Shown: one piece after another, positions 1 to 5,943 of the stretch | Layout of the letters: each line of letters starts with the position of its first letter | Numbering within the stretch: position 1 is the stretch's first letter | Origin: Deltaproteobacteria bacterium | GTDB taxonomy: Bacteria; Desulfobacterota; Desulfobacteria; Desulfobacterales; JAUVVS01 | DNA length: 8,378 nt | Assembly (NCBI GenBank): GCA_030604545.1 | Contig: JAUVVS010000063.1 | Span: 1 to 8,378, forward strand | Direction: 5' to 3' | Made by a program: the position numbers and the translations under genes | The notes under the pieces: generated by a model | Seen by the model: only the letters and a program-made list of their open reading frames with translations | Told to the model about the DNA's origin: nothing | The model's database searches: none

Positions 1-332
1 CCACCGGCAGAGTGATCGACCACTGGCATACCGGAACCATGACAATGAAGGTCCCCGAGCTCAGACGTTCATTTCCCAATGCCTATGTGGAAATTAACGA
101 TCAAGACGCTAAGAAGATGGGTATTCAGATCGGTGACAACATACTGCTCCAGACCCGGCGGGATAAAATGGTTTTTCGGGCCAGAGTCAGCGATGTCTGT
201 CGTCCGGGACTGGTCTTTGTGCCCTGGTTTGATGTGAACCTTATGATCAATAAATTAACCATGGACGCGTTTGACCCGGGTTCCAAACAGCCCGAGTTCA
301 AGATCTGCGCCGTTAAGGTCAGTAAGGTATAA
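1..332 (+). CDS. napA: Periplasmic nitrate reductase catalytic subunit NapA, C-terminal part (5' end outside window)
   Basis: NapA is the molybdenum bis-MGD and [4Fe-4S] subunit that reduces nitrate to nitrite in the periplasm. Only the last 109 or so residues are present; the frame is open from base 3 and ends with TAA at 330-332. What is visible is the C-terminal molybdopterin-dinucleotide-binding domain: an HWHTGTMT segment followed by VPEL, then a GDNILLQTRR stretch like the beta-barrel part of this domain, and the NapA-type ending NKLTMDAFDP...FKICAVKVSKV. I recognise that tail from E. coli-type NapA (NKLTLDATDP...CAVKL). The Tat leader, the N-terminal cluster and the Mo ligand lie upstream and cannot be checked. 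The downstream napD begins 2 bp after the stop, supporting the identification. A different nitrate-reductase-like molybdoenzyme is possible but less likely given napD, napG and napH behind it. Confidence 0.93.
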   Translation, partial: TGRVIDHWHTGTMTMKVPELRRSFPNAYVEINDQDAKKMGIQIGDNILLQTRRDKMVFRARVSDVCRPGLVFVPWFDVNLMINKLTMDAFDPGSKQPEFKICAVKVSKV

Positions 333-334
333 TT

Positions 335-583
335 ATGGCGATTGCAGGACTTTTAGTTCATACACTCAAGGAAAATCTTGAGGATGTTGAAAGGCAGATC
401 AAATCCATGCCTGAGATGACCACTTACGGCATTCACCAGGATCAGTATGTCGTGGTGGTGGCAGAGGTCCCGTCGGAACAGATGGAAAAAAAAGTGGACC
501 TGATCAAGGACCTTGAGGGGGTCCTGACCATCTACACCACCTATGTTACTCTCGAGGATGAGTTGCCCAAAACGGATGACTGA
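335..583 (+). CDS. napD: NapD, Tat-leader-binding chaperone for NapA
   Basis: The 82-residue protein fits the size of NapD (about 80-90 residues), a small cytoplasmic ferredoxin-like-fold chaperone that binds the twin-arginine leader of NapA and delays export until the cofactor is loaded. The sequence begins MAIAGLLVHT, matching the family's start (a short strand with a conserved 'G..V'), and contains the alternating beta-alpha-beta pattern: strand 3-9, helix 14-23, strand around 28-33, strand 37-44 (QYVVVVAE), helix 48-58, and a C-terminal strand with 'GVL..YTTY'. Start ATG has an AAGG ribosome binding site at 324-327, inside the end of napA. The gene follows napA by 2 bp, and its TGA overlaps the ATG of the next gene by one base, so translation is probably coupled along the operon. 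No oddities are seen. Confidence 0.9.
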   Translation: MAIAGLLVHTLKENLEDVERQIKSMPEMTTYGIHQDQYVVVVAEVPSEQMEKKVDLIKDLEGVLTIYTTYVTLEDELPKTDD

Positions 584-1053
584 TGATGCGACTCAGGTTT
601 TTACGGCCTCCCGGGGCCAGGCCGGAAAAAGAGTTTCTTGCGCGCTGCCTGCAATGCGGGCAGTGCGCCCAGGTCTGCATCTTTGATTGTATCAAAATGC
701 GAACCGGATTTAATCCGTTTACTTCGGGAACCCCGGAAATTTCCCCGCGGGATGCACCATGTCACCTGTGTATGCGCTGCAGCGCCATCTGCCCTTCCGA
801 TGCACTTGAAGATGTTTCCATTGAAGAATCCAAAATGGGATACGCAAAGCTGGATAGAAAGCTTTGTCACACCTGGAAGGGCTTTATCATCTGCCGCAGT
901 TGTTATGAACGCTGCCCGTTGAAAGCCACAGCTATGGTCCTGGAAAAGGGGATATATCCCGCCATTACAGACAGATGCGTTGGCTGCGGCGTCTGCGAAC
1001 ATGTCTGCCCCGAACAAGCCATTGTCACCATTCCGACCAGATTCGTCACATGA
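583..1053 (+). CDS. napG: NapG-type ferredoxin with four [4Fe-4S] motifs, lacking a Tat leader
   Basis: The 156-residue protein belongs to the NapG/MauM polyferredoxin family, which passes electrons from the membrane quinol oxidase NapH towards NapA. It has the NapG signature LRPPGA at residues 7-12 and four cysteine clusters: C22-C25-C28-C32; C60-C63-C66-C70; C95-x8-C104-C107-C111; C132-C135-C138-C142. The third, spaced motif matches the C-x8-C-x2-C-x3-CP arrangement I recall from E. coli NapG. Known NapG proteins (about 230 residues in E. coli) carry a twin-arginine leader before the RPPGA motif; here the protein begins six residues before it, and an in-frame TGA at 577-579 forbids an upstream start. 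It is therefore predicted to be cytoplasmic, or to be carried by a partner. In cluster 1 the usual Pro after the last Cys is Ile33, and an extra Cys36 follows. NapF, a cytoplasmic three-cluster ferredoxin, is a weaker alternative. The start overlaps the napD stop. Confidence 0.85.
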   Translation: MMRLRFLRPPGARPEKEFLARCLQCGQCAQVCIFDCIKMRTGFNPFTSGTPEISPRDAPCHLCMRCSAICPSDALEDVSIEESKMGYAKLDRKLCHTWKGFIICRSCYERCPLKATAMVLEKGIYPAITDRCVGCGVCEHVCPEQAIVTIPTRFVT

Positions 1054-1880
1054 AAAAACCTACTCTCAAGACCAGCCGCCGCATCGTGCAAATCGGCGTG
1101 GCTATTGCATTTATTTTGATTCCACTGTTGAACCACTTTCGGATCAGTTATTTTACCGGAAATTTCTTATGTTTCAATGCTGCCGGCCTGCCGCTGGCCG
1201 ACCCGCTGGCGGTTTTACAGATCACGCTTAAAAACTACTACCTGTCCGTTGATCTGATCATCGGCGCAGGCATCGCCCTTGGTCTTGCCATGATCCTGGG
1301 TACGATATTCTGTTCCTGGATATGCCCTTTTGGCCTTTTTTCAGAACTGGTGCATGCCTTAAGTAAAAAGATTCTGCCTAAAACTTACAAGGGTCTTACC
1401 ATTAAAGGCACCGGCTTTCGTATCAAGATTTTCCTTTTCAGCCTCGGACTGTCCGGTTTCTTGCTTTTTTCCACCACGCCTGTGTTGAACCAGCTTTCCC
1501 TGCCTGCCTGGTATTCAAGGATTTTTCAATTCTATTTTGAGCAGAAACACATATCCCTTGCAATACTCTTTTTATTGGTGATTCTTCTGGTTGAATTTGC
1601 CGCGCGCCGGCGCCTGTGGTGTAGTTACATCTGCCCCCAATCCTTTCTGTTAATTGCGGCAAAGCTCGCAAACCCCCGAAGGTTGAAGGTTGGGTTCCAG
1701 GAAGAAAAGTGTTTATGCAAAAAAGACCAGGATCCTTGCCGACAATCCTGTTCCCTCTCTCTTGACCCCAAACGCTTGGACTACGTTCTGGAAACCGGGT
1801 GCAACAACTGCGGCGACTGCATCGTCGTCTGTAAAAAACGGGGTAAAGCCCTGGGGTTTCAATTCAGAGGTTCAAAGTAA
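1050..1880 (+). CDS. napH: NapH, membrane-bound quinol-oxidising iron-sulfur protein
   Basis: NapH is the integral membrane partner of NapG and feeds electrons from menaquinol/ubiquinol into the Nap system. The 276-residue protein has hydrophobic segments at about 12-30, 66-87, 125-143 and 168-185, consistent with four membrane helices. Each of two helix ends carries the family's CxxxCP motif: CSWICP at 88-93 and CSYICP at 191-196. The cytoplasmic tail has two ferredoxin-like motifs, C221-x-C223-x6-C230-x3-C234 and C251-x2-C254-x2-C257-x3-C261, the first irregular. I chose the ATG at 1050 because it overlaps the napG stop as ATGA and gives a normal NapH N-terminus (short basic stretch, then helix 1). 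The frame is open further upstream to 975, but that extension lies wholly inside napG and has no such features. It is the last gene of the nap unit; no obvious terminator follows. Confidence 0.9.
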   Translation: MKKPTLKTSRRIVQIGVAIAFILIPLLNHFRISYFTGNFLCFNAAGLPLADPLAVLQITLKNYYLSVDLIIGAGIALGLAMILGTIFCSWICPFGLFSELVHALSKKILPKTYKGLTIKGTGFRIKIFLFSLGLSGFLLFSTTPVLNQLSLPAWYSRIFQFYFEQKHISLAILFLLVILLVEFAARRRLWCSYICPQSFLLIAAKLANPRRLKVGFQEEKCLCKKDQDPCRQSCSLSLDPKRLDYVLETGCNNCGDCIVVCKKRGKALGFQFRGSK

Positions 1881-1922
1881 GAATGCCGCCTGAAAATAAA
1901 TTACTCGAAGCCCAACGGCAAT

Positions 1923-1953
1923 TTGACTCCTTCCATCGAATATAGTAATATTC
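1923..1953 (+). promoter_or_regulatory. Possible sigma70-type promoter with overlapping palindrome before the sensor kinase
   Basis: TTGACT (1923-1928) is followed after 17 bp by TAATAT (1946-1951), a reasonable -35/-10 pair for the kinase gene 40 bp downstream. The -10 lies within a perfect inverted repeat, GAATAT-AGTA-ATATTC (1938-1953), which could be an operator. The -10 matches the consensus at only four of six positions, and A+T-rich DNA yields such matches by chance. Confidence 0.4.
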
Positions 1954-1993
1954 ATAATTCCCATCGATAAAACAATTCTTGATGAGGTTAAAA

Positions 1994-2731
1994 ATGAAGA
2001 ATATTCGGTTTTCGTTACAGACAAAATTTCTTTTGAGCATTATCCTGATCGTGATCCCAACTCTGGGGGTTATTTTTACCTGGGCCGGCATCCAGAATGA
2101 AAAACAGGCTATGGAGCAGATAATGAATCAGGCCCGCATTCTGTCAAAGCAGATTATCCTGACCCGGCAGTGGATTGCCGACTGCGGTGGCGTAATGGTA
2201 TCGGCCAGAAGCGAGGGGGCCAGGGATATCAATTGTTTTTTTGATGACAGTATGGAAACATCCAGAGGATTGTTTAAGCGTTTTACCCCTTCAATGGTGA
2301 CCAAAAAACTCTCCCAGTATGCAACCCAGCAGGACCTTTACAGATTTCGCCTTGCCAGCCTCACTCCCCTGAACCCGGAAAATAAGGCGGATCATTTTGA
2401 AAAGGATTCCCTGATCAAGTTCACCAACGAAGGCCTGATCGAAGCGTTTAAATTCGACATTCATGGCAAGAATCATCATCTTCATTATATCGTGCCCCTT
2501 TATCTGGAAAAAGCATGCCTTGAATGCCACCATGCCAGAGGGGTATCTCAAGGCGGTATCAGGGGGGGGCTCAGTATCGTCCTGCCCATCAACGAGATGC
2601 AAGTCGCTGTTAAGAACAACTGGATGAAACTGGCTGTTTCAGGAGTGGTTCTGATCTGTCTCGTTACGATCACCCTGCTTTTTATGATGCGTCGTATGGT
2701 GATAACACCGTTAAAGGCATACAAAAGATGA
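1994..2731 (+). CDS. Sensor part of a split histidine kinase: DUF3365/Tll0287-type heme domain, two membrane helices, start of HAMP
   Basis: This 245-residue ORF is the N-terminal half of a membrane sensor kinase. It has a membrane helix at about 11-31, an extracytoplasmic domain at about 35-208 of the DUF3365 (Tll0287-like) type, a second helix at about 211-232, and the first HAMP residues RRMVITPLK. The sensor domain contains CLECHH with the c-type heme motif C175-x2-C178-H179 just after a hydrophobic strand, in the usual place for this family. It ends with a GGLSIVLPI strand. A single bound heme suggests sensing of redox state or a heme ligand such as NO or O2; that is inference. Start ATG 1994 is preceded by GAGG at 1984-1987 with six-base spacing; TTG 1979 and ATG 1982 are in frame but poorly placed. 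The frame ends in the middle of HAMP at TGA 2729-2731, overlapping the next ORF, so this looks like a disrupted gene. Confidence 0.85.
   Translation: MKNIRFSLQTKFLLSIILIVIPTLGVIFTWAGIQNEKQAMEQIMNQARILSKQIILTRQWIADCGGVMVSARSEGARDINCFFDDSMETSRGLFKRFTPSMVTKKLSQYATQQDLYRFRLASLTPLNPENKADHFEKDSLIKFTNEGLIEAFKFDIHGKNHHLHYIVPLYLEKACLECHHARGVSQGGIRGGLSIVLPINEMQVAVKNNWMKLAVSGVVLICLVTITLLFMMRRMVITPLKAYKR
2710..2731 (+). other. Probable frameshift inside the HAMP domain of the sensor kinase
   Basis: Frame 2 reads ITPLK then AYKR and stop. Frame 1 reads GIQKMTAEISKGNLE across the same bases. Joining ITPLK to GIQKMTAEIS gives a canonical HAMP linker, so one A appears to be missing from the A-run at 2713-2715 (TTAAA where TTAAAA is expected). 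The sequence is not a standard -1 slippery heptamer. The stop and the downstream ATG overlap as ATGA (2728-2731), so reinitiation could still yield a separate kinase half. Confidence 0.75.
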
Positions 2732-3600
2732 CCGCTGAAATAAGCAAAGGCAACCTGGAGGCCAGAGTTAAAATAAACACAGGCGATGAGTTCGAAAAGC
2801 TTGGGCATGCCTTTAACAACATGGCTGAAAGGATTTCCAAAGGTCGAGACTTCTTAGAAGAAAAGATCGCACAGGCGACTAAAGAGTTATCTGAGGCAAA
2901 TCAAGAACTCCAAAGCCTTGACAAATTAAAATCTGATTTTTTAGCAAACATGTCCCATGAACTTCGTTCACCATTAACTGTAATTCGAGGTGGTATCGAC
3001 TATCTTAATAGAAGTCTCACAATAGAGGATAACAGAGGTTATATAGAAATTATTGATAAGAACCTGGCAAGGCTAATTCATCTGGTTTCAGATTTGTTTG
3101 ATTTCACCAAGATCGAGGCAAAAAAGGTAGAGTGGTCCTTTAAGCAGGAAAATTTAAGCATATTGATACAGGAAGTAATAGAAATCATAAGTCCTTTGGC
3201 AGTTGATAAGAAAATTGCCATCAATTATGAAAATCCCGGTGATGTCATTGTGGAGTTCGACCTGGAACGGATCGAACAAGTCATGGTCAACCTTATCGAA
3301 AATGCCATAAAATTTTCTGATTGGGAAACGGAAATTCGAATAAAGCTCGAAAAGGGCGAGGAAGACATAACTGTGTCGGTTAAAGACCTTGGGATCGGGA
3401 TTCCAGAGGAAAATTTGGAAACCATTTTTGATAAGTTTTCAACCGTTCCCTCGGGAAGCAAAAGCAAGAACGAAGGAACCGGCCTGGGGCTTGCCATCTG
3501 CAAGGCAATTGTGGATGCCCATGGTGGCATGATCTGGGCGGAAAGCGTGAAAGGCGTGTCAAGCACTTTCTTCTTCACCCTTCCCAAGAGGAGATCATAA
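2728..3600 (+). CDS. Kinase part of the split histidine kinase: rest of HAMP, HisKA and HATPase_c domains
   Basis: The 290-residue frame holds the second half of the HAMP domain (about 1-40, with GNLEARV and GDEFEKLGHAFNNMA), a coiled-coil linker (about 42-66), the HisKA dimerisation domain with the phosphorylated His77 in SHELRSPL, and the HATPase_c domain. The ATP-binding boxes are all present: N-box N188 and N192 (NLIENAIKF), G1 DLGIGIP (D220, G222, G224), F-box around F234-F237, and G2 GTGLGL (250-255). The catalytic machinery is therefore intact. Read with the preceding ORF it makes one kinase of about 535 residues. As annotated, the ATG at 2728 starts in mid-HAMP and has no good ribosome binding site, so it is probably not the natural start. 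No receiver domain or response regulator is visible; the partner must be elsewhere. Confidence 0.88.
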   Translation: MTAEISKGNLEARVKINTGDEFEKLGHAFNNMAERISKGRDFLEEKIAQATKELSEANQELQSLDKLKSDFLANMSHELRSPLTVIRGGIDYLNRSLTIEDNRGYIEIIDKNLARLIHLVSDLFDFTKIEAKKVEWSFKQENLSILIQEVIEIISPLAVDKKIAINYENPGDVIVEFDLERIEQVMVNLIENAIKFSDWETEIRIKLEKGEEDITVSVKDLGIGIPEENLETIFDKFSTVPSGSKSKNEGTGLGLAICKAIVDAHGGMIWAESVKGVSSTFFFTLPKRRS

Positions 3601-3611
3601 AAGTTACAACT

Positions 3612-3640
3612 TTAACAGCATGGTAACATCAAATTATGAT
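3612..3640 (+). promoter_or_regulatory. Predicted sigma70-type promoter for the CMD-family gene
   Basis: TTAACA (3612-3617) and TATGAT (3635-3640) are separated by exactly 17 bp, each with one mismatch to the consensus hexamers. They lie in the 78-bp gap between the kinase stop and the next gene, about 38 bp before its start codon. This suggests that the CMD gene starts a new transcript rather than depending on the kinase. Confidence 0.5.
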
Positions 3641-3678
3641 AATATTAACTAAATATCAGATTAGGATAAGGAGGCCTT

Positions 3679-4002
3679 ATGTATTTACCGAAAACATACG
3701 AAAACTTTTCTGAAAAATTTCCGGAAGTTTTGAAACACTATCAAGAATTGGGCAAATCCTGCCGGGAAGCAGGTCCTCTGGAAGATAAATATCAGGACCT
3801 CGTAAAACTAGGTATCGCAATAGGTGCCAATTCCAGAGGTGCGGTAATGTCTTCTGTTAGAAAGGCTTTGGTTTCCGGTGCTACACAGGAGGAAATCACA
3901 CAGGCGGTTCTTTTATCTCTTACCACAACAGGTTTTCCGAATATGATTGCTGCGCTGGGCTGGGTAAATGAAGTTCTGGAGAAGCATCTTAAAGAAAAAT
4001 AA
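3679..4002 (+). CDS. Carboxymuconolactone-decarboxylase/AhpD-fold protein without the CxxC motif
   Basis: The 107-residue all-helical protein fits the CMD family (typically 100-130 residues). The core at about 40-80 reads LVKLGIAIGANSRGAVMSSVRKAL, then GATQEEI, which aligns with the family pattern 'L..LaiA.g......H...A...GAt.eEi'. AhpD-type members use a CxxC pair followed by His for peroxidase chemistry; by my alignment those positions here are Ser52, Ala55 and Ser59, and the only cysteine (C28) lies elsewhere. It is therefore unlikely to be a thiol peroxidase and its role is unknown. A related subfamily has 'EGAVHSHVRRAL' here, so this copy has also lost those histidines. The start is firm: AAGGAGG at 3668-3674, four bases before ATG. 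It sits between the sensor kinase and the FmdE gene, all in one direction, with its own candidate promoter. Confidence 0.85.
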   Translation: MYLPKTYENFSEKFPEVLKHYQELGKSCREAGPLEDKYQDLVKLGIAIGANSRGAVMSSVRKALVSGATQEEITQAVLLSLTTTGFPNMIAALGWVNEVLEKHLKEK

Positions 4003-4027
4003 AGATTGAAATTTTTTTTGCCGGCTG

Positions 4028-4047
4028 TTATGTTAATTTTAACATAA
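4028..4047. promoter_or_regulatory. Perfect 9-bp inverted repeat, candidate operator before the FmdE gene
   Basis: TTATGTTAA and TTAACATAA are exact inverted copies separated by two T's, giving a 20-bp dyad about 120 bp before the FmdE start. It lacks a following T-run, so it is not a normal terminator, and it does not match the FNR consensus. A weak promoter-like pair, TTAACA (4039-4044) and TATTAA (4063-4068) with 18-bp spacing, would place the dyad over the -35. The regulator is unknown. Confidence 0.45.
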
Positions 4048-4049
4048 GT

Positions 4050-4142
4050 CTGACGGATTGAATATTAAATATTGACGATTGAAGATTTGTGTTCCACCAA
4101 CAATATCCATAGATCTTCAATCTTCATTAGACAATCGACAAT
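4050..4142. repeat. Two arms of degenerate 7-bp tandem repeats in inverted orientation
   Basis: The left arm reads in steps of seven from 4050: CTGACGG, ATTGAAT, ATTAAAT, ATTGACG, ATTGAAG, ATTTGTG (to 4091). The right arm at 4115-4142 reads CTTCAAT, CTTCATT, AGACAAT, CGACAAT, whose reverse complement is ATTGTCG, ATTGTCT, AATGAAG, ATTGAAG. The arms contain a perfect 10-bp inverted repeat, GATTGAAGAT (4077-4086) with ATCTTCAATC (4113-4122), so the region could fold into a long hairpin. It fills most of the spacer between the CMD and FmdE genes. Confidence 0.65.
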
Positions 4143-4169
4143 TTCCCTTATTTATCAGGTCTGATAACA

Positions 4170-4775
4170 ATGCAAGATTTTGAAACACTTTTAAAGGGTT
4201 CCGCAAAGGATCATGGTCATCTCTGCCCGGGTCAGGTGGTCGGTGTGCGTATGGCCATGCTGGGTTGTGAGCTGATTGGGCTGGATGATCCACAAAACCT
4301 GCCTCAGATTAAAAAAATTATCGTGTACGTTGAGATCGATAGATGCGCCACCGATGCAATCTCCTATGTTACCGGCGTCAAATTGGGACGTAGGTCGCTT
4401 AAATTCGTTGACAACGGCATTATGGCCGCCACTTTTGTTAACCTGGAAACAAACCGTGCTTTCAGAATACTCTCAACAGAAGAATCTCGTGAGCTGGCAA
4501 TTAAATACGGACCCACCACAAAAGACAAACATATTCAACAATTAGAAGCTTACAAAATAATGCCGCTTGAGGAACTTTTTATGGTGGAAGAAGTAAAGGT
4601 GGAAATTCCCATATATGAGATGCCTGGGCCCACCCGATTTAAAGCTGTATGCCAGCAGTGCAAAGTTTTGGTCAGGGATAAAAAAGAAGTATATAAAAAC
4701 GGACAAATTCTGTGCCGACCATGCGCTTTTGGCACCTATCACCAGGCAATAGAAAAAAGTAAAAAAGTCGTTTAA
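4170..4775 (+). CDS. FmdE family protein with C-terminal zinc ribbon
   Basis: The 201-residue protein has the FmdE domain (Pfam name: formylmethanofuran dehydrogenase subunit E) at about 5-135: the signature HGHLCPGQVVGVRM (H15, H17, C19, P20, G21), then EIDRCATDAISYVTGVKLGRRSLKFVDNG, with Cys59, Asp62 and the 'TG..LG...L...D.G' pattern. A zinc ribbon follows, with C161-x2-C164 and C182-x2-C185, as in many FmdE proteins. FmdE was named in methanogens, where it co-purifies with the molybdenum formylmethanofuran dehydrogenase; in bacteria the homologues lie beside molybdenum genes and their function is not established. Methanogenesis is not implied here. The next gene, 15 bp downstream, is a molybdopterin-binding protein, so both probably serve Mo or W cofactor handling. 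The start is the first ATG in frame; only a weak CAGG (4156-4159) precedes it. Confidence 0.87.
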   Translation: MQDFETLLKGSAKDHGHLCPGQVVGVRMAMLGCELIGLDDPQNLPQIKKIIVYVEIDRCATDAISYVTGVKLGRRSLKFVDNGIMAATFVNLETNRAFRILSTEESRELAIKYGPTTKDKHIQQLEAYKIMPLEELFMVEEVKVEIPIYEMPGPTRFKAVCQQCKVLVRDKKEVYKNGQILCRPCAFGTYHQAIEKSKKVV

Positions 4776-4790
4776 GAAAGGAATAATAAG

Positions 4791-5858
4791 ATGCCGCAGA
4801 AAAAAAACAATCCATTGCCGGAATACGTGCAAAAAAAGGTAAAGATTGAAGATGCGGTCGGACTGGCCCTTGCCCACGACATTACGGAGATCAGACCGGG
4901 AGAATTCAAAGGTCCATCTTTTCGTAAAGGGCACAAGATTGAAAGGAAAGATTTATGCCGTTTGATGAGGCTCGGTAAACGGCACCTTTACATCCTTAAG
5001 CTGGATAAATGGCAAGTGCACGAAGATAAAGCTGTCCTTGAGCTGGCAGTGGCACTTGCCGGACCGGGTGTAACCTTTGGCCGACAACCCCGGGAGGGGA
5101 AGATTACACTTAAAGCTGCCTATAGCGGTCTTTTCAAAGTCAATGTCGATCCTTTAATCAATTTTAACCTGATACCTGAAGTGATGTGCGCATCTATCCA
5201 TAATAATACCCCCGTAACAAAAGGACAGACGTTGGCAGGGACAAGGGCCATCCCACTGGTTATCCACAGAAATATTTTAGATAAAGCTGTTGATATAGCT
5301 CGCATTCACTATCCTGTTTTTTCAGTCAAAGTCTTAAGTCACGCCAAAGCCAGGCTTATTATTACAGGAAACGAGGTTTATGACGGCTTGATCGAAGATA
5401 AATTTGAAGACATCGTTACCAAAAAGCTGGAAGCGTATGGAGCATCGCTGGTTGAGACGGTTATTCTGCCTGATGATGAATCGATGATCGCAGACAAGGT
5501 TAAAGTCTTTCTAAATGAAGGTGCGGATCTCATTATTACCACAGGCGGCATGTCGGTCGATCCGGATGATGTGACCCGATTAGGCATCAAGAAAGTCGGA
5601 GTTGATCGAATATATTACAGTGCCGCCGTATTGCCGGGGGCCATGTTTCAGTTGGCCTATAAAGGCGATGTTCCCATTGTCGGGATTCCCGCCTGCGCCC
5701 TCTATCATGAAACCACTATTTTTGATCTGATTTTGCCCAGATTGCTGGCAGGTGAAAAACCGGATAATAAGGATCTTGCCAGATTTGCCCACGGTGGCCT
5801 CTGCCTCGACTGTCCCACTTGCCACTTTCCAGCCTGTTCCTTTGGCAAGACGGGGTGA
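4791..5858 (+). CDS. MoeA/MoCF-type molybdopterin-binding protein with C-terminal cysteine cluster
   Basis: The 355-residue protein resembles MoeA-like proteins, which bind molybdopterin and insert metal. The N-terminal half (about 15-175) resembles the MoeA linker domain (VGLALAHDI, then FRKGHKI and LMRLGKRHLYIL). The MoCF_biosynth domain occupies about 180-320, with ITGNEV (191-196) and TTGGMSVDPDDVT (250-262), the loop carrying the Gly-Gly and Asp residues that contact the cofactor, and VGIPACALYH (297-306). The last 20 residues contain C338-x2-C341-x2-C344-x4-C349, a possible zinc or iron-sulfur site that true MoeA proteins lack. MoeA itself is usually about 400 residues with domain IV, absent here, so this is a paralogue rather than the housekeeping enzyme. 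The ATG has an AAAGGA site (4777-4782) with eight-base spacing. It lies 15 bp after the FmdE gene, almost certainly in one operon. Confidence 0.85.
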   Translation: MPQKKNNPLPEYVQKKVKIEDAVGLALAHDITEIRPGEFKGPSFRKGHKIERKDLCRLMRLGKRHLYILKLDKWQVHEDKAVLELAVALAGPGVTFGRQPREGKITLKAAYSGLFKVNVDPLINFNLIPEVMCASIHNNTPVTKGQTLAGTRAIPLVIHRNILDKAVDIARIHYPVFSVKVLSHAKARLIITGNEVYDGLIEDKFEDIVTKKLEAYGASLVETVILPDDESMIADKVKVFLNEGADLIITTGGMSVDPDDVTRLGIKKVGVDRIYYSAAVLPGAMFQLAYKGDVPIVGIPACALYHETTIFDLILPRLLAGEKPDNKDLARFAHGGLCLDCPTCHFPACSFGKTG

Positions 5859-5916
5859 CGGGTGACGGATGGCGGATGACAGATGACGGACGAAAGACGA
5901 CGGATGTGGATGACAG
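5854..5916. repeat. Degenerate 7-bp tandem repeat overlapping the stop codon of the MoeA-like gene
   Basis: From 5854 the sequence reads in perfect register of seven: GGTGACG, GGTGACG, GATGGCG, GATGACA, GATGACG, GACGAAA, GACGACG, GATGTGG (to 5909), then ATGACAG after a slip. The first unit supplies the TGA stop of the upstream gene (5856-5858). The consensus is GATGACG. It fills the gap before the DUF364 gene and has no spacer structure, so it is a simple heptamer repeat and not a CRISPR. Confidence 0.8.
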
Positions 5917-5943
5917 AGTTCTCGATGTGAGGTATTGGCATTA

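Noticed and set aside
601..1017. Long minus-strand ORF opposite napG
   Set aside because: Antisense shadow of the cysteine-rich napG frame; no start signal and no family resemblance.
2710..2716. Programmed -1 frameshifting at GTTAAAG in the kinase
   Set aside because: The heptamer does not fit the X XXY YYZ rule at its first three bases, so P-site re-pairing would be poor; a lost A is simpler.
5854..5916. Heptamer array as a CRISPR
   Set aside because: Units are 7 bp and contiguous, without spacers or cas genes.
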